This document shows, piece by piece, positions 31,143-37,472 of a stretch of 64,000 nucleotides of DNA. The stretch's first letter is position 1; every line of letters starts with the position of its first letter. Source of the stretch: Brooklawnia cerclae (GTDB lineage Bacteria; Actinomycetota; Actinomycetes; Propionibacteriales; Propionibacteriaceae); NCBI RefSeq assembly GCF_011758645.1, contig NZ_JAAMOZ010000001.1, forward strand, positions 1,364,001 to 1,428,000. Reading direction: 5' to 3'. The notes under the pieces are model-generated. The model was not told the origin of the DNA. It worked only from the letters and a program-made list of their open reading frames with translations, and ran no database searches. Made by a program: the position numbers and the translations under genes.

Positions 31143-31148
31143 ACTCTA
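31143..31148 (-). promoter_or_regulatory. -10 element for the leaderless helicase gene
   Basis: Read on the minus strand, TAGAGT ends 8 nt before the GTG start at 31134. The inverted repeat at 31160-31187 lies immediately upstream, where a repressor could block RNA polymerase. Confidence 0.4.
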
Positions 31149-31159
31149 GCTGTCGACCA

Positions 31160-31187
31160 CGACGAATCCCAGCGATGTGATTCGTCG
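31160..31187. promoter_or_regulatory. Inverted repeat, candidate operator between helicase and dehydrogenase
   Basis: CGACGAATC at 31160-31168 and GATTCGTCG at 31179-31187 are perfect 9-bp arms around a 10-bp spacer. It sits in the divergent promoter region, 12 bp upstream of the helicase -10 hexamer. The geometry suits a dimeric regulator of TetR or similar type; the regulator is not identified. Confidence 0.45.
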
Positions 31188-31305
31188 CTTGGTGACGGTT
31201 GCCATGCCCACGCGGAGGGAACCTGCTAGCCGGATAGGCTTGCATGCCGGAAGGCCTGCGCCACCAGACGAGGGCCGACATTGGCTGGGGAGGACACGGA
31301 CGAGC

Positions 31306-32277
31306 ATGGCTCATGACGTTGTGAGGATCGGAATCGTCGGAATGGGCCATGTGGGCCCGCATGTCGCGAGCGCGCTCGTCAACTGGGGCATCGTGGACGA
31401 GCTCTACGTGAGCGACATCGACGAGGACAAGGCCCGCGCCGAGTGCCTGGATCTCACCGACTCGACGGCGTTCGCTCCCCGTCCGGCCCGGATCTTCGAC
31501 GTCGGAGCCGACTACGAGGCCCTCACACGAGCCGACATCATCATCAACACCGCGGGCGACATCACCAAGGTCGCGACCTCCCGGGACGGTGAACTCTACG
31601 GCACGACCGATATCGCCAGGACGTTCGTCGGGCGGATCGCCGCCGCAGGCTTCGAGGGTTTCTGGATCAACGTGTCGAATCCGTGCGATGTGGTGACACG
31701 GCTCGTCCACGAGCTGTCCGGGCTTCCGGCCAGTCATGTGCTCGGCACGGGCACTTCCCTCGACTCGGCGCGGCTGCGGCGCGCGATCGCCCAGAAGACC
31801 GGCCTGTCGATCCAGTCCGTCGACGCGTACATGATCGGCGAGCACGGGGCGAGCGAACTCGCTGCGTTCTCCCAGGTGTCCATCGCGGGCAAGCCGTTGC
31901 ACGAGCTGGCGGCCGAAAGGCCCGAACAGTTCGGTTTCTCCGGGGACGAGGTCGAGCGCGACGGGGTCCTCGGCGGCTACGACGTCTACAACGTGAAGCA
32001 CTGCACCGAGTACGGCATCGGTGCCGCGGCGGCAAGGATCGCCGCTGCCATCGTGCGAGGGGAGCGTGCGGTGCTGCCGGCGTCGGTTCGTCTCGATGGG
32101 CAGTACGGTCAGTCGGGCTTCTACATCTCGACGCCCGCTGTCATCGGAGCCGACGGCGTGGAGGACATCTACGAGTTGCATCTCACAGACACCGAGCACG
32201 AGCGTTTCCTCTCATCCTGCGAGAAGGTGAAGCACAACTACGAATTGGTCCGTGAGCATGCCGTACGTGTTTCCTGA
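31306..32277 (+). CDS. L-2-hydroxyacid dehydrogenase of the lactate dehydrogenase family (HicDH-like)
   Basis: 323 residues of the LDH/MDH family: dinucleotide-binding GIVGMGHVGPHV, the LDH-type GTGTSLDSARLR, and catalytic His in GEHGAS. The mobile-loop segment that in true LDHs reads AGAPQKPGETR is here NTAGDITKVATSRDGEL, so the usual Gln102 is absent. That resembles L-2-hydroxyisocaproate dehydrogenase, which takes bulkier branched 2-oxoacids. The likely reaction is NAD-dependent interconversion of a 2-oxoacid and an L-2-hydroxyacid. The ATG at 31306 has GGGGAGG 12 nt upstream. Confidence 0.82.
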   Translation: MAHDVVRIGIVGMGHVGPHVASALVNWGIVDELYVSDIDEDKARAECLDLTDSTAFAPRPARIFDVGADYEALTRADIIINTAGDITKVATSRDGELYGTTDIARTFVGRIAAAGFEGFWINVSNPCDVVTRLVHELSGLPASHVLGTGTSLDSARLRRAIAQKTGLSIQSVDAYMIGEHGASELAAFSQVSIAGKPLHELAAERPEQFGFSGDEVERDGVLGGYDVYNVKHCTEYGIGAAAARIAAAIVRGERAVLPASVRLDGQYGQSGFYISTPAVIGADGVEDIYELHLTDTEHERFLSSCEKVKHNYELVREHAVRVS

Positions 32278-32337
32278 ACCGCCCGCAGGGCTGGCTTCCG
32301 GGTGGACTCATGGCGGCGTGGGGGATCGTGGCCGTTG

Positions 32338-33102
32338 CTATCGGGCGGATTCGTTGAGTCTGCCGGGCGCCACGGGCAGCTCATTTCGCCGGAGCCTGTC
32401 GAGGACGCGTCCGTCAGCGAGTTCCTCGCGATCGCGCGGGTGCGTCCGGTAGTACTCGATCAGGTCGAACAGGATTCGCGGATCGGAGTGGATGAGCCCA
32501 GTGCCGAGGGTCAACGATCCGACGGCGGTGCGTAGCGAGATACTCTGCCGGGCTTCGTCCAGGCTTGCTGGAGCCAGGTCGGTCCAGTCAATCGCCCGTC
32601 CTCGGCCGAAATACCGAGAAACCATGACTGTCTTCGGCATCAAATACAACCCTGCAGGCCTACGCAACGCCGCCACGGCATCCATCACACCAACCGCCGC
32701 CGCAACAAGCCATACCGTCGTCACTCGCAACCCGTCAGGATTCGCAACTCCAGTTAGTCGCGTGACAACGTCAGATAGAGCCAGCACCGCAATGAGGGTC
32801 GTGGCTCCCACCAATACCAGCCAACTGCCACGCGCCCCGGTGAAACGCATTCCACCCGGAATGCACGTGGCGCGGACCACCCCAGAGCGCCCACAACGGT
32901 TCATCCAGATCAGCGCACAACAATACCCAACGACCAAGACACCGATGCCCCCGCTAGTGACGAGCCCTGGAGTCCGCTGCCTCAGACCCGAGTCAAATGC
33001 GGCCGCAACCAGCGCCACAAGTAGCCCTAGGGAGACAACGATTCTTCCCGGGAGATTCGGCCGCGAAGAATCAACATGTACAACTATTGCATATGTTTTC
33101 AT
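32338..33102 (-). CDS. Multi-pass membrane protein, possible immunity protein
   Basis: 254 residues, no named family. Hydrophobic segments cover about residues 22-40, 48-66, 94-112 and 125-143, followed by a soluble C-terminal domain of about 110 residues (MPKTVMVSRYFGRGRAIDW, then DLIEYYRTHPRDREEL). The ATG at 33102 overlaps the stop of the gene before it (ATGA); a GTG at 33111 is an alternative. As last gene of the operon, directly after a protein with a glycine-rich hydrophobic C-terminus, it is placed where membrane immunity proteins to pore-forming toxins usually sit. That role is inferred. Confidence 0.65.
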   Translation of the reverse strand: MKTYAIVVHVDSSRPNLPGRIVVSLGLLVALVAAAFDSGLRQRTPGLVTSGGIGVLVVGYCCALIWMNRCGRSGVVRATCIPGGMRFTGARGSWLVLVGATTLIAVLALSDVVTRLTGVANPDGLRVTTVWLVAAAVGVMDAVAALRRPAGLYLMPKTVMVSRYFGRGRAIDWTDLAPASLDEARQSISLRTAVGSLTLGTGLIHSDPRILFDLIEYYRTHPRDREELADGRVLDRLRRNELPVAPGRLNESAR

Positions 33103-34268
33103 TGCGGCCACATGACCGGACGTAGACGAGTCTCGCTGAGCATATTCAGATAGTTCTTTCCTGCATCCCGGGCAGCCTCGTCGGCGACCTCTCGGATTCG
33201 TTGTGGGACTAGATATTCGAAGGCATCCTTGGCCTTGTCTGCGGCAAACAAGCCCCCGAGTACGACGCCACCAGCGATGGCTAGCGCCGGAGCCTCTGCA
33301 AAAAGCGTGGTTGCTATTGCCCCTACCACGACGCCTCCCGCGACACCTCCGGCGAACTCGACTACGGTGCTGGAGGGTGAGGCGCCCGCGGCGATCTCCG
33401 TCCCGGCAATGGCGACGCTGATCACCGTTCCGACGATACCGATCCGTTTGGCGAGTTTGGCGGCGTCCTCGGAGACTTCGAACGCCGGGAACCGCGAGAC
33501 TCGCTTTGCGACGGCGGCTTCCCGTGGGGGGAGTTGTCCTGACTGGACCTCGGGATTGCGGGATGCGCGTCGTGCGGACTGCGTCGCGCGCTCCTTTGCT
33601 GTCGCCAAGAACACGCTGCTCTTGTGCTCGTAACTGGCTCCCGCGAACTCGACGACAAAGGTGGTCGGCGGATCCAGGTTCTTGGACGCTGCGGCGATGG
33701 TCCCGGCCAGGCTCGGTGCGCTGACCTGGGCCTCCTGATCGACCAGGTTGGTGACGATCCAGTCGTCCAGTCGCTGGAACGTGCCGCGTACCTGTTTGCG
33801 TAGGTCTCGGTAGACGTCGATTCGTTCGAGCCCCGCATGGTAGTCGTCCATGCGCCGGGTGTAGTCGTCGCGTTGCGCCGGCGTGGCATTGTCAGACAGC
33901 GGGATCGGGCACATCACCGCGCCGGGTTCGTGAATCATCGTGCCCGCCACGACCAGCCCGTCGGTCACTGCCCGCTTGCGATGCCGTGCCATGTCGTCTT
34001 GTCGCCATCCCAGTTGCAACGCATACGACCGGAAGACGTCTGCGGTGCGGTGTGCACGGCGCCGCGTCTCCTCGGTCGCCTGGATCAGGTCGTGGGCGAA
34101 CCCGCGGTATCCGTCGCTGGCCAGTCCCCGCCAGATGTAGCCCGAGGTGCGGCGTCCCACGGCAGTGCGCCCTGCTATGTCGTCCAGCACGTCGTTCAGC
34201 GTCTCCAACCACGCCGCAGCCGCGTTCACGGAGGCGGGACTACCTGGGATGCGCGTATCAATGCTCAC
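33099..34268 (-). CDS. WXG100-like protein with glycine-rich hydrophobic C-terminus (candidate secreted toxin)
   Basis: 389 residues. The N-terminal 150 residues are helical and contain WLETLNDVLDDIAG and GYIWRGLASDGYRGF, a W-x-G-like turn between two helices as in WXG100/LXG effectors, with conserved spacing of a following long helix. Residues 285-350 are strongly hydrophobic and Gly/Ala-rich (VVEFAGGVAGGVVVGAIAT, ALAIAGGVVLGGLFA), like glycine-zipper membrane-insertion segments. The GTG start overlaps the stop of the small partner gene (GTGA). The layout matches type VII effectors with pore-forming C-termini, such as streptococcal TelE, but similarity was judged by pattern only. No ESX secretion genes are in the window. 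Confidence 0.65.
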   Translation of the reverse strand: MSIDTRIPGSPASVNAAAAWLETLNDVLDDIAGRTAVGRRTSGYIWRGLASDGYRGFAHDLIQATEETRRRAHRTADVFRSYALQLGWRQDDMARHRKRAVTDGLVVAGTMIHEPGAVMCPIPLSDNATPAQRDDYTRRMDDYHAGLERIDVYRDLRKQVRGTFQRLDDWIVTNLVDQEAQVSAPSLAGTIAAASKNLDPPTTFVVEFAGASYEHKSSVFLATAKERATQSARRASRNPEVQSGQLPPREAAVAKRVSRFPAFEVSEDAAKLAKRIGIVGTVISVAIAGTEIAAGASPSSTVVEFAGGVAGGVVVGAIATTLFAEAPALAIAGGVVLGGLFAADKAKDAFEYLVPQRIREVADEAARDAGKNYLNMLSETRLRPVMWPQ

Positions 34269-34555
34269 GGGATCGCCTTCGCCAGATCGTTGAACGCCTC
34301 GACGGCGGAGGCTTCGACCCCCTCGTACAGATCAACGGTCGTGGCCATCCGGTTGGCCGCATCCGCCTGAATCGCGCACAACGTGCCCGCGTCGGTGGCG
34401 ACAGCGGCCAGGATCGACAACAACAGGTCAGCCCCGTCGCCGCCGTCGATGTCGTCCGGCAGCTTGCAGCCGATCGCAGCCAGATCGTCGTGCGAAGCCA
34501 TGTGCAACTCGGTGATTCTGCGTGCCGCGTCGTATTCGATGGTGAAGTCACTCAT
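34265..34555 (-). CDS. Small helical WXG100-superfamily-like partner protein
   Basis: 96 residues, predicted mostly helical from the middle on (GADLLLSILAAVATDAGTLC, then AANRMATTVDLYEGVEASAV). It lacks a clear WXG but has the size, position and helix-turn-helix layout of the small proteins that bind WXG-type effectors before secretion. The ATG at 34555 overlaps the upstream stop by 8 bp and its own stop overlaps the larger gene, so all are made together. Confidence 0.6.
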   Translation of the reverse strand: MSDFTIEYDAARRITELHMASHDDLAAIGCKLPDDIDGGDGADLLLSILAAVATDAGTLCAIQADAANRMATTVDLYEGVEASAVEAFNDLAKAIP

Positions 34556-34892
34556 CGACGTCCTCCGCTTCGTGCCACATCTCGGGCGGCAGCCCCAGGT
34601 CGAAACAGACCGTGTCATAACCGAGCCGCTCCTGGATGGCGCCGAGCTGGTCGACTGGGCAGGCGATCCAAGGTTGATTCGGGCCGAGGCTTCGTGCCAA
34701 CCGGTCCAGCGCTGTATAGGCCAGCAACACCACTCGGCCGTCAGCCAGCGGCCGCATCTCCACCTCAGGTCCCTGGGGTCCCGACACCTTCGCGCAGGGC
34801 AGATAAACCACAGGGGGAAGATACGTCAACGCAATGGTGCGCTCGTCGTCGCTGATGGCCTGCTTGCTCACGCCGACCCTCTCATCACTCAC
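34548..34892 (-). CDS. SseB/SAV_915-like protein
   Basis: 114 residues. The core VVYLPCAKVSGPQGPEVEM, LADGRVVLLAYTALDRLARSLGPNQPWIAC resembles the SseB N-terminal/SAV_915 family, common in actinobacteria and often near WXG-protein genes. The GTG at 34892 was preferred because it overlaps the stop of the small upstream ORF by 8 bp, the same pattern as the next junction (34555/34548); a GTG at 34871 is an alternative. Function unknown. Confidence 0.62.
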   Translation of the reverse strand: MSDERVGVSKQAISDDERTIALTYLPPVVYLPCAKVSGPQGPEVEMRPLADGRVVLLAYTALDRLARSLGPNQPWIACPVDQLGAIQERLGYDTVCFDLGLPPEMWHEAEDVDE

Positions 34893-35007
34893 CGCCGCAC
34901 ACCTGTCGCACGGAATCGTCAGGGGTGGCACAGTCTCCGGGGCTGACCACACTGTAGATCCCGGTGGGGTCAGCCGGTATGTGTGGCTGAGAGCGGTTGA
35001 CGGCCAT
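34885..35007 (-). CDS. Possible 40-residue protein heading the WXG operon
   Basis: A short frame with ATG at 35007 and AAGGGAA 7-9 nt upstream. It ends by overlapping the next start by 8 bp (GTGAGTGA). The product begins MAVNRSQPHIPADPT and has no recognised family. Proper ribosome-binding site and coupling argue for a real small gene; its length and lack of homology argue for caution. Confidence 0.4.
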   Translation of the reverse strand: MAVNRSQPHIPADPTGIYSVVSPGDCATPDDSVRQVCGGE

Positions 35008-35200
35008 GACGGATTCCCTTCGGGTCGGTGCCGGGGATTTCGAATGCACCGGGATTGTGGGTGTGCCGGGCAGGAGGGGACCACTCGGACAACACCCTGT
35101 GGAAAACTCGCCGGCGATCGACCACGGGCTGCCGCGAGCCTGCCGGTGGCTCACCACGCATCCGTCTGACACCGGGGCAGGCCGCAACTAAAATCGGCGC
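35008..35200. other. Divergent intergenic region upstream of the WXG operon and DUF2630
   Basis: About 190 bp expected to hold the promoter of the minus-strand WXG operon and the leaderless promoter of the DUF2630 gene. A GTGGAAAACTCG at 35099-35110 recurs near the arr gene (61175-61186). No clear -10/-35 pair for the WXG operon was found. Confidence 0.35.
35189..35194 (+). promoter_or_regulatory. -10 element for leaderless DUF2630 gene
   Basis: TAAAAT ends 6 nt before the GTG start, with no Shine-Dalgarno between. This fits transcription starting at the start codon. Confidence 0.55.
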
Positions 35201-35449
35201 GTGGACAAGAACCTCGATATCACCGGCCGGGTCGGCTCGCTCATCGGCGAGGAGAAGGCGTTGCGGGAGCGGCTCGCTGCGGGCGAGTTGACCGCGAGTG
35301 AGGAGCAGGCCAGGATCCAGGCGATCGAGGTCGAACTCGATCAGTGCTGGGACCTGTTGCGGCAGCGGGCGGCGTTGAAAGGCGCGCGTCAGAACCCGAA
35401 CAGCGCACGGGTACGGTCAGCGGACGTCGTCGAGGGCTACGAGAGCTGA
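35201..35449 (+). CDS. DUF2630 family protein
   Basis: 82 residues, an all-helical, coiled-coil-like protein of the DUF2630 family, widespread in actinobacteria. The family core I-x-x-L-x-x-E-E-x-x-L-R and L-D-Q-C-W-D-L-L-R-Q-R is visible (SLIGEEKALRERL; VELDQCWDLLRQRAAL). The function is unknown. It begins with GTG directly after a TAAAAT hexamer. Confidence 0.8.
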   Translation: MDKNLDITGRVGSLIGEEKALRERLAAGELTASEEQARIQAIEVELDQCWDLLRQRAALKGARQNPNSARVRSADVVEGYES

Positions 35450-35485
35450 CACGGCTCCGGAGCCGGGAGGTTTCTTCGCGGCGCG

Positions 35486-35866
35486 CTACGACCGCAGACC
35501 CCGATCGCGCTTCCGCGCGCAATCGATGCACGTCTCGGCGACCGGACGGGCGTCCAGGCGCGCGGGTGCGATCAGACGCCCGCAGTCCACGCAGATCCCG
35601 TAGGTGCCTCCGGTGATTCGGGCGAGTGCCGCGTCCACCTGGGAGATCGACGAGTCGGCAGCCGCGAGTTCCGCTTCTGCGAGCGCCCACTCATAGACGA
35701 GCGTCGGCCCCTCCGGGTCGTGCTCGTCATCGGTCACCGCGCCGGCTCGATCACTCCGGATTCTGGCGAGCTTCGTGAGCGCGGCCGTGCGCGCCGACTC
35801 GGCGTCCGCACGCAGCGAACGAAGCCGGACGCCCGCCGAACCCGCCCGCGTGGGGACCCCCTCCAT
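35486..35866 (-). CDS. DksA/TraR-family C4 zinc-finger protein
   Basis: 126 residues. An N-terminal helical hairpin is followed by the DksA/TraR-type finger CVDCGRLIAPARLDARP and CIDCA, whose four cysteines bind zinc. Such proteins bind in the RNA polymerase secondary channel; many actinobacterial forms lack the acidic coiled-coil tip of DksA and their role is uncertain. Leaderless start with TAGGAT 6 nt before the ATG. Confidence 0.82.
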   Translation of the reverse strand: MEGVPTRAGSAGVRLRSLRADAESARTAALTKLARIRSDRAGAVTDDEHDPEGPTLVYEWALAEAELAAADSSISQVDAALARITGGTYGICVDCGRLIAPARLDARPVAETCIDCARKRDRGLRS

Positions 35867-35872
35867 GAACCG

Positions 35873-35878
35873 ATCCTA
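35873..35878 (-). promoter_or_regulatory. -10 element for leaderless dksA/traR-like gene
   Basis: On the minus strand TAGGAT lies 6 nt before the ATG at 35866. Confidence 0.5.
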
Positions 35879-35925
35879 GATAGGCTAGCCAAACGCCACT
35901 TTGTCCCGATCTGGTTCGTATGTAG

Positions 35926-35987
35926 CCGCGGACGAAATCTGTTTCTGCGGGCAAGATCTCGTCCGCAACAACGGATTTCGTCCGCGG
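35926..35987. repeat. Inverted repeat with an additional direct copy of one arm
   Basis: CCGCGGACGAAATC (35926-35939) and GATTTCGTCCGCGG (35974-35987) are perfect 14-bp arms. A third copy of the core, GATCTCGTCCGC (35955-35966), lies between them and could pair with the left arm instead. It sits in a 183-bp gap between two minus-strand genes. It could be a regulatory RNA switch, a protein-binding array or a remnant of a small mobile repeat. Confidence 0.5.
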
Positions 35988-36000
35988 AAACCCGGCATCT

Positions 36001-36035
36001 GGCCGGTAGGACGCATGGGCTGCGTCTTACCGGTC
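36001..36035 (-). terminator. Strong hairpin downstream of the DUF1697 gene
   Basis: CCGGTAGGACGCA and TGCGTCTTACCGG form a stem of 13 pairs with one G-U wobble and a 5-nt loop; outer bases add two more pairs. It lies 15 bp beyond the DUF1697 stop on the minus strand and probably terminates that transcript. No T-run follows. Confidence 0.5.
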
Positions 36036-36049
36036 TCTGATCCCGCGGG

Positions 36050-36574
36050 TCACGCGAGGATCTTGCGAAGCGTGCGCAGGTTGCGGTTGGTCGTGGTCGC
36101 CCGGAAGCGAGACCGGGCGATCAGCTTCGCGAACGGGGTCTCACCGGTCGTGCCCTTCACGGGATTCCAGTAGACGACTCCGGGGCCGGGGGCGACGGGA
36201 TCCACAGCCGGATCGAGCCCCGGACCCGCTTCCAGAAGCAGGCGCATCACCGTGTCGTCCGAGCAGAAGATCACCCAGGGCTGCCTGGCCGGGTCGTCGG
36301 CATCGAATGGGAAGGCTGTGACCGCCGCGACCACCTCACTGCGAAGGGCCAGGATGATCCAGGCCTCGTAGCCGAAGCGCCGACGCAGCGCAGACTCGAT
36401 CGTGGCCTTGAGGTCCGCCCGCTCTCCCGTTGCCGCGAAGGTGACGTTCCCGGACGCCAGCACCGTTCGGACGCGATCGAACCCGAGCGCGGTGAACTCC
36501 GCGGCCAGATCCGCCGAGCGGATCGTGATCCCTCCGACGTTCACGCCTCGCAGAAGCGCCACCCAGTCGTCCAC
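36050..36574 (-). CDS. DUF1697 family protein
   Basis: 174 residues matching DUF1697: WVALLRGVNVGGITIRSADLAAEFTALGFDRVRTVLASGNVTF at the N-terminus, then the family's second copy of the ferredoxin-like fold and YWNPVKGTTGETPFAKLI near the end. The function is unknown. The GTG start is preceded by TACGTT 6 nt upstream and no Shine-Dalgarno. Confidence 0.85.
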   Translation of the reverse strand: MDDWVALLRGVNVGGITIRSADLAAEFTALGFDRVRTVLASGNVTFAATGERADLKATIESALRRRFGYEAWIILALRSEVVAAVTAFPFDADDPARQPWVIFCSDDTVMRLLLEAGPGLDPAVDPVAPGPGVVYWNPVKGTTGETPFAKLIARSRFRATTTNRNLRTLRKILA

Positions 36575-36580
36575 GGATCA

Positions 36581-36586
36581 AACGTA
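36581..36586 (-). promoter_or_regulatory. -10 element for leaderless DUF1697 gene
   Basis: On the minus strand TACGTT lies 6 nt before the GTG at 36574. Confidence 0.45.
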
Positions 36587-36637
36587 CAATCCAAGGGCCG
36601 TAGCGACGCCGGAACAGGGCGGGAGGGAGACGAGCAG

Positions 36638-37414
36638 GTGGCATACCTTCGGATCGGCGGCGTCGATCTGTACTCGGAGGTCGCCGGCAAGGGCGATCCC
36701 GTGCTTGTGCTGCACGGGGGCTTCTGTTCGCTCGAATCTCTGCGAGCGCAATCCGACGCCCTCGTCCCCGACTATCAGGTCTTCGCGTTCGAGCGTCCAG
36801 GGCACGGGCGTTCGGCCGATGTCGACGAGGAATTCAGCTACGCGCGTGGGGTCGCCGACACGCTGGCCTATCTCGACGCACAAGGCCTCGGGCCGGTGCA
36901 CGTGGTCGGCTACAGTGACGGCGCCATCATCGGGCTCCTGCTCGCTCTGGATCACCCCGAACGTGTGCGGTCGCTGGTCGCCATCAGCGCCAACCTCGAT
37001 CCCTCCGGATTCGTCGGCTCGCCCGAGGCCGCTGATGCGAATGTGTTGGACGCGCTGAGGATCGCGGAGGGACGCACGGCCGACGACCCGGATGCCGAGC
37101 GGATGCACTACGAGCGTCTCTCGCCCGACGGCCCCGGGCACGCGGAGGTCGTGCTCGCCAAGCTGCTCCGCCTGTGGACCACCGAGCCGCGGATCGATCC
37201 GGCCGAACTGGCCCGCGTCGTCGCACCCACCCTGGTGATGTCGGGGGACCACGACACGATCCGGCCCGACCACAGTCTCCTGATCGCCTCGTCGATCCCG
37301 GGTGCGCAGCTGTGCATCGTGCCCGGCACGACACACGGCCTGGTCACCGAGCGCCCGGAACTGGTCAGTGCGCTCATCCGGGACTTCTTGCGCCAGCACA
37401 CCCATCAGGCGTAA
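36638..37414 (+). CDS. Alpha/beta hydrolase
   Basis: 258 residues of the alpha/beta hydrolase fold: VLVLHGGFCSLES (oxyanion region), nucleophile Ser in VVGYSDGAIIG (G-Y-S-D-G), Asp in VMSGDHDTIRPD and His in VPGTTHGLV. The substrate is unknown; esterase, lactonase or epoxide-hydrolase-like activity are all possible. The GTG start has a purine-rich GGGAGGGAG upstream. Confidence 0.85.
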   Translation: MAYLRIGGVDLYSEVAGKGDPVLVLHGGFCSLESLRAQSDALVPDYQVFAFERPGHGRSADVDEEFSYARGVADTLAYLDAQGLGPVHVVGYSDGAIIGLLLALDHPERVRSLVAISANLDPSGFVGSPEAADANVLDALRIAEGRTADDPDAERMHYERLSPDGPGHAEVVLAKLLRLWTTEPRIDPAELARVVAPTLVMSGDHDTIRPDHSLLIASSIPGAQLCIVPGTTHGLVTERPELVSALIRDFLRQHTHQA

Positions 37415-37472
37415 TGGCGAGTTCCCAGCCCGTGATCGACCTGCGGCCGACGGAGAGGGGAGCTGCGGGGGA

